Below are positions 7,854-16,941 of a stretch of 54,093 nucleotides of DNA, in pieces (the stretch's first letter is position 1; each line of letters opens with the position of its first letter). Source of the DNA: a virus; IMG/VR virus record IMGVR_UViG_3300012931_000024, positions 1 to 54,093 of that record, one strand, 5' to 3'. Under the pieces are notes generated by a model. It did no database searches, was not told the DNA's origin, and saw nothing but the letters and a program-made list of their open reading frames with translations. Made by a program: the position numbers and the translations under genes.

Positions 7854-8291
7854 TCATTTTAAACCTCCTACTACCATTTTGCCTCGTTCTTTTGTTAGAA
7901 TTTCCTCTACTGTTTTTGGATTTCGTGGAAACTCCAATCCTCTATCAAGAAGGTTACTTTCATAGTGACCGATATTAAATAAGTTTTTAATATAATCTGT
8001 TATCTTAAGGGTATCAAATAGTTTACATGAAAAAATATCTAAACTAAGGTAAGTTTTTTCTGGAAATGTATGAATACTAATATGGGATTCAGCTATGAGA
8101 ACAAAACCAGAAAGTCCCCAATCTTCAGGTACTTTTCCACTATACTTAAAAACATAAGGTGGCATAATCTTGGTCATTCCTATTATATCAGGACCTTCAT
8201 CTAAAAAAGAATAAATCAAATCCAAGTCCGTAATTTTTTGATAATTACAGTTATAACCATCTAAAGTAAGGTGAAGTCCAAATGCCTCCAT
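7854..8291 (-). CDS. speD: S-adenosylmethionine decarboxylase-like proenzyme (SpeD family)
   Basis: The 145-residue protein carries the class 1B AdoMet decarboxylase core. The self-cleavage site falls between Glu68 and Ser69 in AESHISIHTFPE, the conserved histidine is His74, and the active-site cysteine is Cys89 in LDIFSC. Cleavage would leave a pyruvoyl cofactor on Ser69. The family makes decarboxylated AdoMet for spermidine synthesis; some SpeD homologues, including phage ones, are reported to have shifted to amino-acid decarboxylation, so substrate is uncertain. No spermidine synthase gene is nearby. It lies between a small helix-turn-helix gene and the lysis genes, behind an AGGAGG site. 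Confidence 0.88.
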   Translation of the reverse strand: MEAFGLHLTLDGYNCNYQKITDLDLIYSFLDEGPDIIGMTKIMPPYVFKYSGKVPEDWGLSGFVLIAESHISIHTFPEKTYLSLDIFSCKLFDTLKITDYIKNLFNIGHYESNLLDRGLEFPRNPKTVEEILTKERGKMVVGGLK

Positions 8292-8306
8292 GATTTTATG
8301 TCCTCC

Positions 8307-8588
8307 TTACTTTATATTAGATAAACTTTTTTTCTTAACCCGAAGTATCCCAAAAAAAAGTCTAAATGATTCAACTTTCCCTCTATTTATCCAACCGTAA
8401 ACAACATTTATAGAGACATTAAATTTATTTGCGACAACTGATGGTTTTAATAAAGTATCACTTCCTGCTTCTCTCATTTTATTTTCTATTTCAGATAAAG
8501 ATATTCCACTTTCAATCCATCTATATATAGTTCTCCTAGTTATTGAAAATTTTTTTGCTGCATAAAAGGTTAATTTACTTTTTTCCAT
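8307..8588 (-). CDS. Small protein with two helix-turn-helix / excisionase-like modules
   Basis: The longer open frame begins inside the upstream gene, so the ATG at 8588 is preferred, giving 93 residues. Two similar segments occur: YAAKKFSITRRTIYRWIESG near the N terminus and VVANKFNVSINVVYGWINRG in the second half. The second is followed by a basic strand (FFGILRVKKKSL), as in MerR/excisionase-type DNA-binding wings. It probably regulates transcription within the late operon or the AdoMet decarboxylase gene. The ribosome binding site is weak. Confidence 0.65.
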   Translation of the reverse strand: MEKSKLTFYAAKKFSITRRTIYRWIESGISLSEIENKMREAGSDTLLKPSVVANKFNVSINVVYGWINRGKVESFRLFFGILRVKKKSLSNIK

Positions 8589-8593
8589 TTCAT

Positions 8594-8842
8594 TTATATA
8601 ACCACTGGAAATGTTCTTTTCCCGGCCTGACTCTGAAGTTGCCTTTGTTGAGGAGGAACAGGGAAAATACGGAAACTGACAAATTCTTCCCATTCTACCT
8701 GAACAATATTTTGATAAACATACATCCCTTCAGGATTTGGAGTTAATTCCACCTGTGCAATAACTTGGGTGGATTTCATCAAAGGTGGATCATCAAACTC
8801 CACCTGAGAATGTGATTGGTAAACATCTATTTGGTTTGCCAT
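8594..8842 (-). CDS. 82-residue hypothetical protein of the tail-fibre cluster
   Basis: It starts two bases after the stop of the LamG-like tail protein and lies in the same transcript. It is rich in valine, glutamine and proline (QVEFDDPPLMKSTQVIAQVEL) and looks beta-stranded; the C terminus is basic. No family is recognised. A small virion or fibre-accessory role is inferred from position. Confidence 0.65.
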   Translation of the reverse strand: MANQIDVYQSHSQVEFDDPPLMKSTQVIAQVELTPNPEGMYVYQNIVQVEWEEFVSFRIFPVPPQQRQLQSQAGKRTFPVVI

Positions 8843-8843
8843 T

Positions 8844-9833
8844 TTAGGTCACCGATTTAATTCCAGCTTCCATATCATCTACCCCGGATTGGGTCCAAGG
8901 ATTGCTGGTATTAGGATTAACAGCCCATAAATTGCATACAGCACCAACAACAGTAGGTACTGCTTTATTACCACTGAAATAATTTGTACCACCAGACCTA
9001 ACTGCCAACTGAATATTCTGTGGTGTAGGGGTTCCTTCTTTTACACATCTGGCTTGTACTTGTACACATTGGATAGAACCTATTGAACCAACAAGACTAC
9101 CCATTCCATAAAGGTCAACTTGGTCTACGGAATTTATAGATACATAATCTGTATCTGAAGGCGGAACTTCTTCTACACAGTCCCAGTTACTTCCAGCAGA
9201 TGGTGTCCATTGGGTAAGATTTCCAGCTCCAGTTGGAACAATTCCTTGAATCCTGGTATTTCCAGGATAAGCAGCATCATCTATAACAAGATTATCAAAA
9301 TAACAATAAGGGGCCATAGCGGGAACACCCCCGAGATATACAGAATTCATAGTAGTATCAGCCCCGGGTTTGGTATCTCCAGTAAAATCAATATCTATTA
9401 CACCGTTTATCTTAACTACAATACGCCCACCTGAATCAGCAATTTTATAATAAAGTTCAATTCTATGAGTAGTATTTATTGACATGGGAATGGTACCTGA
9501 AGCCACAAGTGAAGAGGTACCAACATAAGCTTGAACTACTCCTGTAACCGTATAACGGCGTAGATGACCAATACAGGTAGCATCTTTATAAACCCAAATT
9601 AAAATGCCAGCAGAAGAATTTGCTGGGCGATACCTAAAAGCAAAATATTTTTCTGATGCAGCCACCATTCCTCTTTGTAGATATGCACTACTACCTGTAT
9701 TCATATCAACACAATAACTTCCGTCCATATCAAGTCCGGACGTAGAAATTATTACTGGTTTGCCTCCGGCAATAGTAACATTCCATAAACCAAGTCCACC
9801 TGATTCAAAACCATCTATAAATTCTCTGGCCAT
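8844..9833 (-). CDS. Tail-associated protein with concanavalin/LamG-like fold
   Basis: This 329-residue protein begins with FIDGFESGGLGLWN, typical of phage jelly-roll domains that start with a buried aromatic patch. Strands in SAGILIWVYKD, HRIELYYKI and CYFDNLVIDD cover about residues 1-180. The second half, from TQWTPSAGSNWDCVEE onward, is a repeat type often seen in tail appendage proteins of environmental phages. It is likely an adsorption or carbohydrate-binding component at the tail tip. Confidence 0.75.
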   Translation of the reverse strand: MAREFIDGFESGGLGLWNVTIAGGKPVIISTSGLDMDGSYCVDMNTGSSAYLQRGMVAASEKYFAFRYRPANSSAGILIWVYKDATCIGHLRRYTVTGVVQAYVGTSSLVASGTIPMSINTTHRIELYYKIADSGGRIVVKINGVIDIDFTGDTKPGADTTMNSVYLGGVPAMAPYCYFDNLVIDDAAYPGNTRIQGIVPTGAGNLTQWTPSAGSNWDCVEEVPPSDTDYVSINSVDQVDLYGMGSLVGSIGSIQCVQVQARCVKEGTPTPQNIQLAVRSGGTNYFSGNKAVPTVVGAVCNLWAVNPNTSNPWTQSGVDDMEAGIKSVT

Positions 9834-9845
9834 CGTCCTTCTCCT

Positions 9846-11687
9846 TTAAGCGAATTGCTCACATTTGAGTGTTACAGTATATGTACCTTGATTACCTGTA
9901 TCGTTATTCGTAATCTTGACGTGCAACTCACTGGTTTCATCAGCATCATTGACCCAAAAAGGCAACCAATCCTCAAAGTCTTCGGCCGGATTTATTAATT
10001 CAGCCTTATAAAGCAAATCCGCAGCTAGAAATGTATCTTTGGCAAAAATCTCAATGTTATAAGTCCCAGTTACTAAACCCCCAGTCTCTTCCACTTTCAA
10101 ATAATGACAAAGACCACGATTTAGAAAATCAATAGCATTAGTTTGGGTATTACCACTCGCAGCAACAATTATTCCAGATTTAACAAAAGTTCTATCTTGA
10201 GTTCCAACTCCGGTAACCTTCTTATAATATCCTTGTAACCAAACTCTAACATTGGCAGTTCCAACCCCACTGGCAAAAACAAAAAATTGACCAATTACAT
10301 CATCATCCACTGGTAAGATAATAGTTTCTAAATTGTCATCATCCGACCAAATTGTGAAAGCCATTGGCGGGGAACTGAATGAGCCTTTCTTTTTGAACAG
10401 GATTTTAACGCTAGAACCTGGAGCAGAATCCCAAAATTGTACTCTGAGAGCAACGGCTTCAACTCCTAATGGAGCTTCTACATAGGAACTAAAGTCAATA
10501 TCCTCATAATCGCTTGAGGAATCACGGGCCAAATCTTCAAGAACTAAATCTGGGTCTTCTTTTCCAATATATTGAGTTAGGGCTTGAACACCAAGGTCAA
10601 CAATACCTTCGTCAATATCATGCCAAGTTGTACCACCATCGTCTGTCCACCGCCACTTACCAGTGTCTCTATCCCATTCAAATTTCGCATTCGGGTCGTC
10701 TCCATTCTCTACTACAATACCTGCTTTTCCAGTAGGAGAACCGGTTGCATCAGAATCAATGACAAATTCGGGATAAGTTGTTCCTTGGTCGGTACCCTGA
10801 GTATGACCACCTCCCCCACCTGTCCCAGCAATTGCAGGAGTGCGATAATCAACAACGGTAGTAATTGCACCACTGGCAGCAACCGCCGTGTAGAGACCAA
10901 TTTGACCAGAAGTAAAGCCAGTAGTATTTGCTGAGATGGTTCCATCAGTTGGGTCAAGTTCTATGTAATTCAAAAGGTCATCAGTCAGAGCAACCTGACC
11001 ATCTGGTGTAGTATAAAAATCAGAATCATTACGAACTTTCCCACCCTTATACTTAAAATTTAATCCACTATGAGGCAAATCTTGAGCATAGTAACCACCA
11101 AACATGTCCTGGCCTTCTTCAAGTTCCTCAAAGCGGTCTGCAACCTTCTCAAAAGTTTTAGCCTTGGCCGCAGAGGTAAGCATATCTGCATAATCATCGC
11201 CATCAAAAAGAATGTTTACTCCGGTATAAAGGGCTTTATCATCCACTATATGAGTTACAGAGTCCCATGAGAATTGACGAGTGGTGGTTGTATCAGCACT
11301 AGCACTAATAATCGGAACCCCAGAACCATCTAAATTAACATAGTAAGTTCCGGTAGACTTTCCTGCCATACTAAGTTGAACAGTACCTGAGCTATAATAG
11401 AAAGTCCCCCGAAATCCAGAGATATAGGCCCCACCTGCTACTGCCAAATTATATGAAGGACCAGTTAATGTACCTTCACTAAAATCATAAGAGCCTTTTC
11501 CAATAATTCCACGACGGTCTAAAATTTCTGCTAGACCATAAGGAACTGCAAGTCCTCCAGATTGTCCGGTTACTTGCCCTAGCAATTGTTCCAGATAAGT
11601 TTTTATCATGGAATAATTTGCATTATGACGGGTAATGTAATCTGACATTCCTACCGCAAAAGAAGTATATAGCGGGACCTCTTCCAT
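9846..11687 (-). CDS. Putative tail fibre / receptor-binding structural protein
   Basis: This 613-residue acidic protein has an N-terminal region typical of virion attachment, a glycine-rich hinge (GTGGGGGHTQG, about 290-300), a WRWTDDGGTTWHD segment, and beta-rich C-terminal domains. GGAG precedes the start. Position downstream of hub genes and upstream of the LamG-like protein supports a tail-fibre role. No enzymatic motif is visible. Confidence 0.7.
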   Translation of the reverse strand: MEEVPLYTSFAVGMSDYITRHNANYSMIKTYLEQLLGQVTGQSGGLAVPYGLAEILDRRGIIGKGSYDFSEGTLTGPSYNLAVAGGAYISGFRGTFYYSSGTVQLSMAGKSTGTYYVNLDGSGVPIISASADTTTTRQFSWDSVTHIVDDKALYTGVNILFDGDDYADMLTSAAKAKTFEKVADRFEELEEGQDMFGGYYAQDLPHSGLNFKYKGGKVRNDSDFYTTPDGQVALTDDLLNYIELDPTDGTISANTTGFTSGQIGLYTAVAASGAITTVVDYRTPAIAGTGGGGGHTQGTDQGTTYPEFVIDSDATGSPTGKAGIVVENGDDPNAKFEWDRDTGKWRWTDDGGTTWHDIDEGIVDLGVQALTQYIGKEDPDLVLEDLARDSSSDYEDIDFSSYVEAPLGVEAVALRVQFWDSAPGSSVKILFKKKGSFSSPPMAFTIWSDDDNLETIILPVDDDVIGQFFVFASGVGTANVRVWLQGYYKKVTGVGTQDRTFVKSGIIVAASGNTQTNAIDFLNRGLCHYLKVEETGGLVTGTYNIEIFAKDTFLAADLLYKAELINPAEDFEDWLPFWVNDADETSELHVKITNNDTGNQGTYTVTLKCEQFA

Positions 11688-11692
11688 GACTT

Positions 11693-12175
11693 TTACTCCG
11701 TCTCTAATGGAATCAATTCAACAAATGACCCTGAAGCTGTAAATCTACCTTGTGATCCATAAGGTAGAATACCATAACCTTCTCCACACAGTGAACCAAG
11801 TTCGCCATAAGTTAATGGACGAACCAAAAGACCGGACCAAGCTTCCCTAACTTTACGAACTAAGTCCTCTTCAAAAGTCACATATATAATATGACCAAAA
11901 CCCCTTGATGTTTTTGATAAACCAGAAATTACATACCGACCATCATTAACTTTTCTAAGAGCAACTGCCTTTCCTTGTTCTGCATAAATAAGTTCCCGAT
12001 TATTAGAAGCTACTGGAACCATCCGAAGGACTTGTTCTTCGCCAATATCAACATCACAAGCCCACATCCAATTGGAACCATCAGCATAGAACTGATAAAA
12101 TGGTGAAGCAATAAGACCAACAAGGTCTCCAGATGCTTGAGCAATACTCCAATCAATGATTCTTCTAAGGCTCAT
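11693..12175 (-). CDS. 160-residue hypothetical tail-region protein
   Basis: Its start overlaps the stop of the 76-residue gene by four bases (ATGA), indicating translational coupling. It contains aromatic-rich strands (FYQFYADGSNWMWACDVDIG) and a Gly/Leu-rich C terminus. No family is recognised. Position between the hub cluster and the tail fibre suggests a baseplate or fibre-attachment part. Confidence 0.7.
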   Translation of the reverse strand: MSLRRIIDWSIAQASGDLVGLIASPFYQFYADGSNWMWACDVDIGEEQVLRMVPVASNNRELIYAEQGKAVALRKVNDGRYVISGLSKTSRGFGHIIYVTFEEDLVRKVREAWSGLLVRPLTYGELGSLCGEGYGILPYGSQGRFTASGSFVELIPLETE

Positions 12176-12402
12176 ATTAATAATGCCTTTACAAACTCAA
12201 GATAGACTTTTTCTGCAATTCGCATCCCTTCAACTTGTGTTCTCACCGGAATTGTTTTATTTCCGGGAAATTTTGGAGATACAAAGTACCTTTTCTCTCC
12301 TGTATGATAAGCCACTGTTATTAAAATTGCTGGGAATCCTTCAATTCTACCATTAAGAACCCCAGATTTCATTCTACTCCATTTGAGTGGTTTTATTTTC
12401 AC
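12172..12402 (-). CDS. 76-residue hypothetical protein (GTG start)
   Basis: The start is GTG, with AAAGGTG upstream inside the LuxR-like gene. The protein is basic and beta-rich (AILITVAYHTGEKRYFVSPKF) with no membrane helix. It overlaps its neighbours on both sides, as is typical for this operon. Function is unknown. Confidence 0.65.
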   Translation of the reverse strand: MKIKPLKWSRMKSGVLNGRIEGFPAILITVAYHTGEKRYFVSPKFPGNKTIPVRTQVEGMRIAEKVYLEFVKALLI

Positions 12403-12703
12403 AATTCAAAACACCTTTCTCCAACCCCCACCTAAATAATTCTCCTATGTCTCTACAACCAACCTTTCGTTTAAGATTAGTCATGTGACTTTCTATGGTT
12501 TTTACCGATAAAAATTGAGATTCAGCAATTTCTTTAATTGAATTTCCTTTCCATCGGAGACGCAATATTTCAATTTCTTGCATTGTTGGTATTATAAATT
12601 TCATCAATGACCCACAATTAGGACAAACAAAGGTTCCTTTCTTTAATTTCCCATTTTCTGCAAATTCTACTTTATCAGCACATATAAATTCATTTTTCTT
12701 CAT
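12374..12703 (-). CDS. LuxR/GerE-type helix-turn-helix protein with N-terminal Cys cluster
   Basis: The 109 residues combine a short N-terminal region with three cysteines (ICADKV, then CPNCGS), which may bind zinc, and a LuxR-type DNA-binding domain at about 40-95. Diagnostic features are EIEILRLRWKGNSIKEIAES, the turn, and KTIESHMTNLKRKV. There is no receiver or autoinducer domain. Its start overlaps the hub gene stop (ATGA), so it is translated with virion proteins. It may regulate phage or host late transcription. Confidence 0.82.
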   Translation of the reverse strand: MKKNEFICADKVEFAENGKLKKGTFVCPNCGSLMKFIIPTMQEIEILRLRWKGNSIKEIAESQFLSVKTIESHMTNLKRKVGCRDIGELFRWGLEKGVLNCENKTTQME

Positions 12704-14343
12704 GCGGTCAACACCTTACAACCAGTAAGAGTAAGGATTGGTATCTCCCCTCTTTTAATTGTTTTACTCATATCAGTAACAATGAATTTACGATTGTCTG
12801 GAAGACCAAGAATGTCTCCGATTTCTATAGCTAAATCATCATCCAAAAGTAATTGTCTTGGTAGAGTATTACTCTTTTCCCAAATCAATTCCGTTATTGC
12901 TAAAGTATCTGCTTGTTCATAACTTCCAATCAAATCATTCTTTATCTCTTTCTCATTTTCTTCCCAATAATTAAGACCATCTTCAATAGCAATAGATTGA
13001 CGTTCTAAATAAACATAATCAAAAGGTGTCCCCCATATTTCGTATTGGGCTGACCCCATTGACATTGTAATAGCAAATATTCCAGCCATAGCAGCCATTT
13101 GTAAAATACTACCAGGTCCTGGAATTGTCCATGCTGTGCCCGGAACTTCGCCAACCATAATTGAACCAGAAGGCATAACGACAGCCCCAAGTACAACTTC
13201 CCCAAAACAAGGCATAATATTTGTACTATTTGATTCAGTTTTATCCGGTGTATAAAAAGCCGCTGCCAGATAAATTAAGACAAGAACTGAATAGAGGATA
13301 GGTACCCATATAGCAATATCTACATGGATTTCACCATGAAATACATCTACCTCAACGTAACGTTCTGTTCCTACTGGCAGAATTCCAGAATTTACAGATT
13401 TGATGATTTTCATCCAAGTATTATATGCCCTTTGTTTATGGTCTTCAGACCACCAACATTCGAGTTTCTCATGCATAGAAAAGAAGCCAGTTGTTACCTG
13501 TGCTTCACCAAGTTTCTGGACTGGTCCATCAACTCTTTCCAATTCTGCATCTAAAAATGTTACTTTTACTTTATTAATACCATCAGCATTGTATTCAGGA
13601 ATTTCATAATTATATATTCTGATATAATCGGGTAGATAACGGTCTACAGACCTATTCATATTTTTATTGAGGCTATAAAGTTTTCCTTCACCATCAAAAT
13701 ATGGTATTTTACTTACTGTTCCTAATATAATAGTTATAGATTCCCAAGGAGTCATCAATACCAATTGATTAACCCGATGGCGTAATTGAAGACCTAATAC
13801 TGGTGGAACCCGTAATTCCGATGCCTGAATATCCACAAATATTTGACAAATATCTTGTAACATGACACCTAATTCTGAACCAACTGTATATTCTCTTGTT
13901 GTTATTTTACGTCTTTGCAAGGATTGAGCATTTTCTCTAGAAAAGACACTTATTTGGGTTTGTAGGGTTTTGCTAGAACGAATCTTCTTCCACCCCACTT
14001 GACCTCGGATTTGTCCAGTAAAAGTCCACATCCATTCACTTTCATTGACTCTAGAATCTCCTTCTTTCAATCTAATAATTGCTTTATCAGCTATATAGTT
14101 CTTATATTCTCCGGTATCTGGATGGAATTGTTTTTCTGGGTCTGAAAGAGTAAATTTGAACATCTTTGGAGTCCAGGAAATATTAGTACAATAAGGAGTA
14201 AGGTCTAAAGGACCTTGAGTAAATTCACCACGTACAATTTGACCAATGGTATTGACTTTTCCATCATAAGCATAAATCTTATAAGCAGGTCGTCTTGGGA
14301 AGGTTCCTTGCGCTTCCTCTAAATTATTAGGTAATTCTCTCAT
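12700..14343 (-). CDS. Tail hub/baseplate-like protein with internal hydrophobic segments
   Basis: This 547-residue protein has an N-terminal region like distal tail or hub proteins and a C-terminal domain ending in a pattern (IEIGDILGLPDNRKFIVTDM) seen in baseplate hub proteins. Unusually, there are two hydrophobic segments, about 338-362 (VPILYSVLVLIYLAAAFY) and about 410-430 (ILQMAAMAGIFAITMSMG). These could insert in a host membrane during DNA delivery. Gene order, downstream of tape measure and propeller genes, supports a tail-tip location. Confidence 0.65.
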   Translation of the reverse strand: MRELPNNLEEAQGTFPRRPAYKIYAYDGKVNTIGQIVRGEFTQGPLDLTPYCTNISWTPKMFKFTLSDPEKQFHPDTGEYKNYIADKAIIRLKEGDSRVNESEWMWTFTGQIRGQVGWKKIRSSKTLQTQISVFSRENAQSLQRRKITTREYTVGSELGVMLQDICQIFVDIQASELRVPPVLGLQLRHRVNQLVLMTPWESITIILGTVSKIPYFDGEGKLYSLNKNMNRSVDRYLPDYIRIYNYEIPEYNADGINKVKVTFLDAELERVDGPVQKLGEAQVTTGFFSMHEKLECWWSEDHKQRAYNTWMKIIKSVNSGILPVGTERYVEVDVFHGEIHVDIAIWVPILYSVLVLIYLAAAFYTPDKTESNSTNIMPCFGEVVLGAVVMPSGSIMVGEVPGTAWTIPGPGSILQMAAMAGIFAITMSMGSAQYEIWGTPFDYVYLERQSIAIEDGLNYWEENEKEIKNDLIGSYEQADTLAITELIWEKSNTLPRQLLLDDDLAIEIGDILGLPDNRKFIVTDMSKTIKRGEIPILTLTGCKVLTA

Positions 14344-14897
14344 TACGGAATTTCTCCCATAATTCTCATGGTTAAAACAACTTCAGCGGGAATATAACCA
14401 CTGTGCATAGCATAATAATCAAATATTACTGTATCACTTCCTCCCACCTGAAGTCCTTCTATTACTACATAATAACCCTTTGTAGTACGGTCTTTAGGAT
14501 ACCATTCAATATAACCAGTAGTTGGCGGGTTAATAAAATACTCCCATAAACGCCGAAAGAAATAAGCAGACATTCTGGAAACTTTATCTCTACCAGACCA
14601 AGTCTCTTTCACAGGACGGTCTTTCAAATAACCTGGCCACTTGGAAGTTAAACTATCTTCAATAGTCATTTCCGTCTGATAAAGTGGACGGGCTGTTAAG
14701 GGAATTGTATCAAAATTTTCATATTTATCCGGGAAACTCTCATAAATAATTGGAGGAAAAATATCTGATGGATAATGTAATTCTCTAGAAGCTTCCGTAC
14801 CAGTATTCTCCGGAAGAAGAATCAGGTCGGCGGTTTCTTCAAAGGTTTCAATTGGTTCTTGCACTTCAAAAGTCGTTTGGGAAGTTAATTCAGCCAT
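14343..14897 (-). CDS. 184-residue tail-region protein
   Basis: The start is set at the ATG overlapping the previous stop (TAATG) with GGGGGAA just upstream; the longer reading would need a TTG start. The N-terminal half is acidic and extended; the C-terminal half is aromatic (YFRRLWEYFINPPTTGYIEWYPKD) and beta-rich. It may be a distal tail or fibre-base protein. No family is firmly recognised. Confidence 0.65.
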   Translation of the reverse strand: MAELTSQTTFEVQEPIETFEETADLILLPENTGTEASRELHYPSDIFPPIIYESFPDKYENFDTIPLTARPLYQTEMTIEDSLTSKWPGYLKDRPVKETWSGRDKVSRMSAYFFRRLWEYFINPPTTGYIEWYPKDRTTKGYYVVIEGLQVGGSDTVIFDYYAMHSGYIPAEVVLTMRIMGEIP

Positions 14898-15994
14898 TAT
14901 TCCCCCCAAGTAATAGTGCTTTCTAGTACTAAAGTTTCTTCACATCCTTGGTCATCAGGAGTCTGATAACGAAAAGAGGTAGAGCCATTCAATTCAGAAG
15001 TAGAAAAAGGATTTAACAAAACTCCTTCCACAGGTGGGGTCATTTCAGCATCAATAACAAATGGAGTAACTCCCTCCCCATTATCTCCATATAAATGTGC
15101 TACAAAAGAGGCTTTATCTCCTGCTCTAATCCGTGATACCGGAACAGGGTCTGTAAGACCAACTACCTTATACATGGGATAATAAATTTCAAATTGACTT
15201 CGACAAGCCCCGTCTACAGCATCAGGTAATTGCCTTAATACTATTACTCGTTTGCGTCGGGTATCAAAAGTTATAAGATAATTTATAGCATCAGGAGTAG
15301 GATCTTGAACCGTACTGAACATTTCCCAACGGGGAGGATCCCGTCGGTAATTGGCTTTAGAAATCTCTCCTGTACTGGTAATTATCCAACAATAATCTCG
15401 GTTCTCATAAGTTAAATATCCTAAATAAGGACCTGATATTCGTAAACGGGACCGTCTAGTGGGAGTACCAGAAATATCCCAAACATCCAACATTCCTCCA
15501 GCAATCCCTACAAAAAGTCTATCCTCTCTATTTACTACAGCATAAATATAGGTCGATGGGGGAGTCCAAGTATATGGATCAACTTTCCACATTCCAGAAA
15601 GCCACCATAATGAATTCCATGGAACTTCCTGAACTTCAGTAGATACTTTTTGGGTTGTATAAATTTTATTGTAACTACCTACACCAGCATGATTGGCCCA
15701 TTGTCCAGCAATATAACCTGCTGTAGCTCTTCCTACAAAAGAAAAATCAGAAGCCCTCCATACTAAACATTCAAATGTAAAACCAGGCCATTCAATACAA
15801 TTAAACCAAATATAGGCCACTATATAATCATTTGATGGCTCATAAAAGAAATGGGGAATACTAAGAACATTTTCAGGATAAATACGTGGTGGGGTAATCA
15901 ACCATGGATTCCAAACAATTCCAAGATATCCAGAACCAGTATATGGCCGATATTGAAAAATTGGAGATATTGTGTCTTGTAACCATAAAGCCAT
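14897..15994 (-). CDS. Putative beta-propeller tail-tip protein with C-terminal Ig-like domain
   Basis: The 365 residues show repeated four-strand patterns with aromatic and glycine turns (YIYAVVNREDRLFVGIAGG, then LDVWDISGTPTRRSRLRI), as in WD-like propellers, over about 1-285. The last 75 residues (AGDKASFVAHLYGDNGEG, then ESTITWGE) read as an invasin/Big-1-type Ig domain. The next upstream gene has the same plan. Overlaps of one base at both ends indicate coupled translation. A host-surface binding role is inferred. Confidence 0.65.
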   Translation of the reverse strand: MALWLQDTISPIFQYRPYTGSGYLGIVWNPWLITPPRIYPENVLSIPHFFYEPSNDYIVAYIWFNCIEWPGFTFECLVWRASDFSFVGRATAGYIAGQWANHAGVGSYNKIYTTQKVSTEVQEVPWNSLWWLSGMWKVDPYTWTPPSTYIYAVVNREDRLFVGIAGGMLDVWDISGTPTRRSRLRISGPYLGYLTYENRDYCWIITSTGEISKANYRRDPPRWEMFSTVQDPTPDAINYLITFDTRRKRVIVLRQLPDAVDGACRSQFEIYYPMYKVVGLTDPVPVSRIRAGDKASFVAHLYGDNGEGVTPFVIDAEMTPPVEGVLLNPFSTSELNGSTSFRYQTPDDQGCEETLVLESTITWGE

Positions 15995-16941
15995 TAGATT
16001 ACCACTCTTACCTTAATTGTATCAGATCCTAAACCAACTTCAGGACCGAAATAATAATTTTCAGCATAACCATTTTCATCTGTTTTAGAACGCTCCTTCT
16101 CTAAACTTCCAATGGGAGTTCCAAGGAGAGACCAATGAATCCAATAATTTGGAATAACTTCCCCTTGGTCGCCAGTTAATCTTGTTTTAACCACTGTTCC
16201 CGTCAAACGATGAAGATGGGTTTCAGTTGGAACTAAATAAGGTGCTTGCAAAGTATAAGGAACTGCCTCCATAATATATACTCTAACTTTATGGTCTGAT
16301 TGAATAGTAATTACTAGGTTATGAACACAATCATAAGCGGCCAGAATGCAAGGACTAATACTAGTTTGCCATATAATTATCCGTGCAATATAATCCAATA
16401 AAACTACCTTGCCAGTAGTATAATCAATAGCTACTATTCTATGATAACCAGCCCAAGCTAAATGGTCATATTGAATCCCTGTTCCGGTACCCAAATTTAA
16501 TTCTGCAATCATATTACCAGTGGACAAATCCCAAAAACGTAAAATACTACTATAATAACAAGTAATGGCTATCCCGGCCTCATCATCAATAAAATTTCCT
16601 GGTCTCCGGGAATAAGTGTCAGCTTCCCAACTTCCACTTATTACTTCCTCTATATTATATCCCATTATTTCATCCGCTGCCAAAACTGCAATTCTATTCA
16701 TAGAGGCTTCTAGCCAAGCATGACGTCCATAAACTCGGCTAAAAAGAAAATAGGTAGATGGAGGATTAATAATCATTTTTGCCAAAGAACCGTCTCGAAA
16801 TAATTTACTAGTATATCTTAGCATATAACTCTCATGGAATAACATAGCATCCCATGTCTTTAAATAACAAATATGAGTATTGTTCCAATAACCACTAAAA
16901 GGAGTAATAGTTTTGGAAGATGTATAAATTAAATTAAGCAT
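15994..16941 (-). CDS. Second propeller plus Ig-like tail-tip protein
   Basis: The 315 residues carry WD-like blades (LRFWDLSTGNMIAELNLG; VVLLDYIARIIIWQ) followed by a C-terminal Big-1-like domain (TGTVVKTRLTGDQGEVIP, then SKTDENGYAENYY and DTIKVRVVI). It looks paralogous in plan to the adjacent 365-residue protein. An eight-base overlap with the small Ig-like gene upstream shows they are one translational block. Tail-tip adsorption is inferred. Confidence 0.65.
   Translation of the reverse strand: MLNLIYTSSKTITPFSGYWNNTHICYLKTWDAMLFHESYMLRYTSKLFRDGSLAKMIINPPSTYFLFSRVYGRHAWLEASMNRIAVLAADEIMGYNIEEVISGSWEADTYSRRPGNFIDDEAGIAITCYYSSILRFWDLSTGNMIAELNLGTGTGIQYDHLAWAGYHRIVAIDYTTGKVVLLDYIARIIIWQTSISPCILAAYDCVHNLVITIQSDHKVRVYIMEAVPYTLQAPYLVPTETHLHRLTGTVVKTRLTGDQGEVIPNYWIHWSLLGTPIGSLEKERSKTDENGYAENYYFGPEVGLGSDTIKVRVVI

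Noticed and set aside
7696-7857. 53-codon minus-strand frame starting in the AdoMet decarboxylase stop, behind GGAGG
   Set aside because: It overlaps the membrane coiled-coil gene almost entirely, its C terminus is not protein-like, and the GGAGG is part of the decarboxylase coding end. Translation is possible but unsupported.
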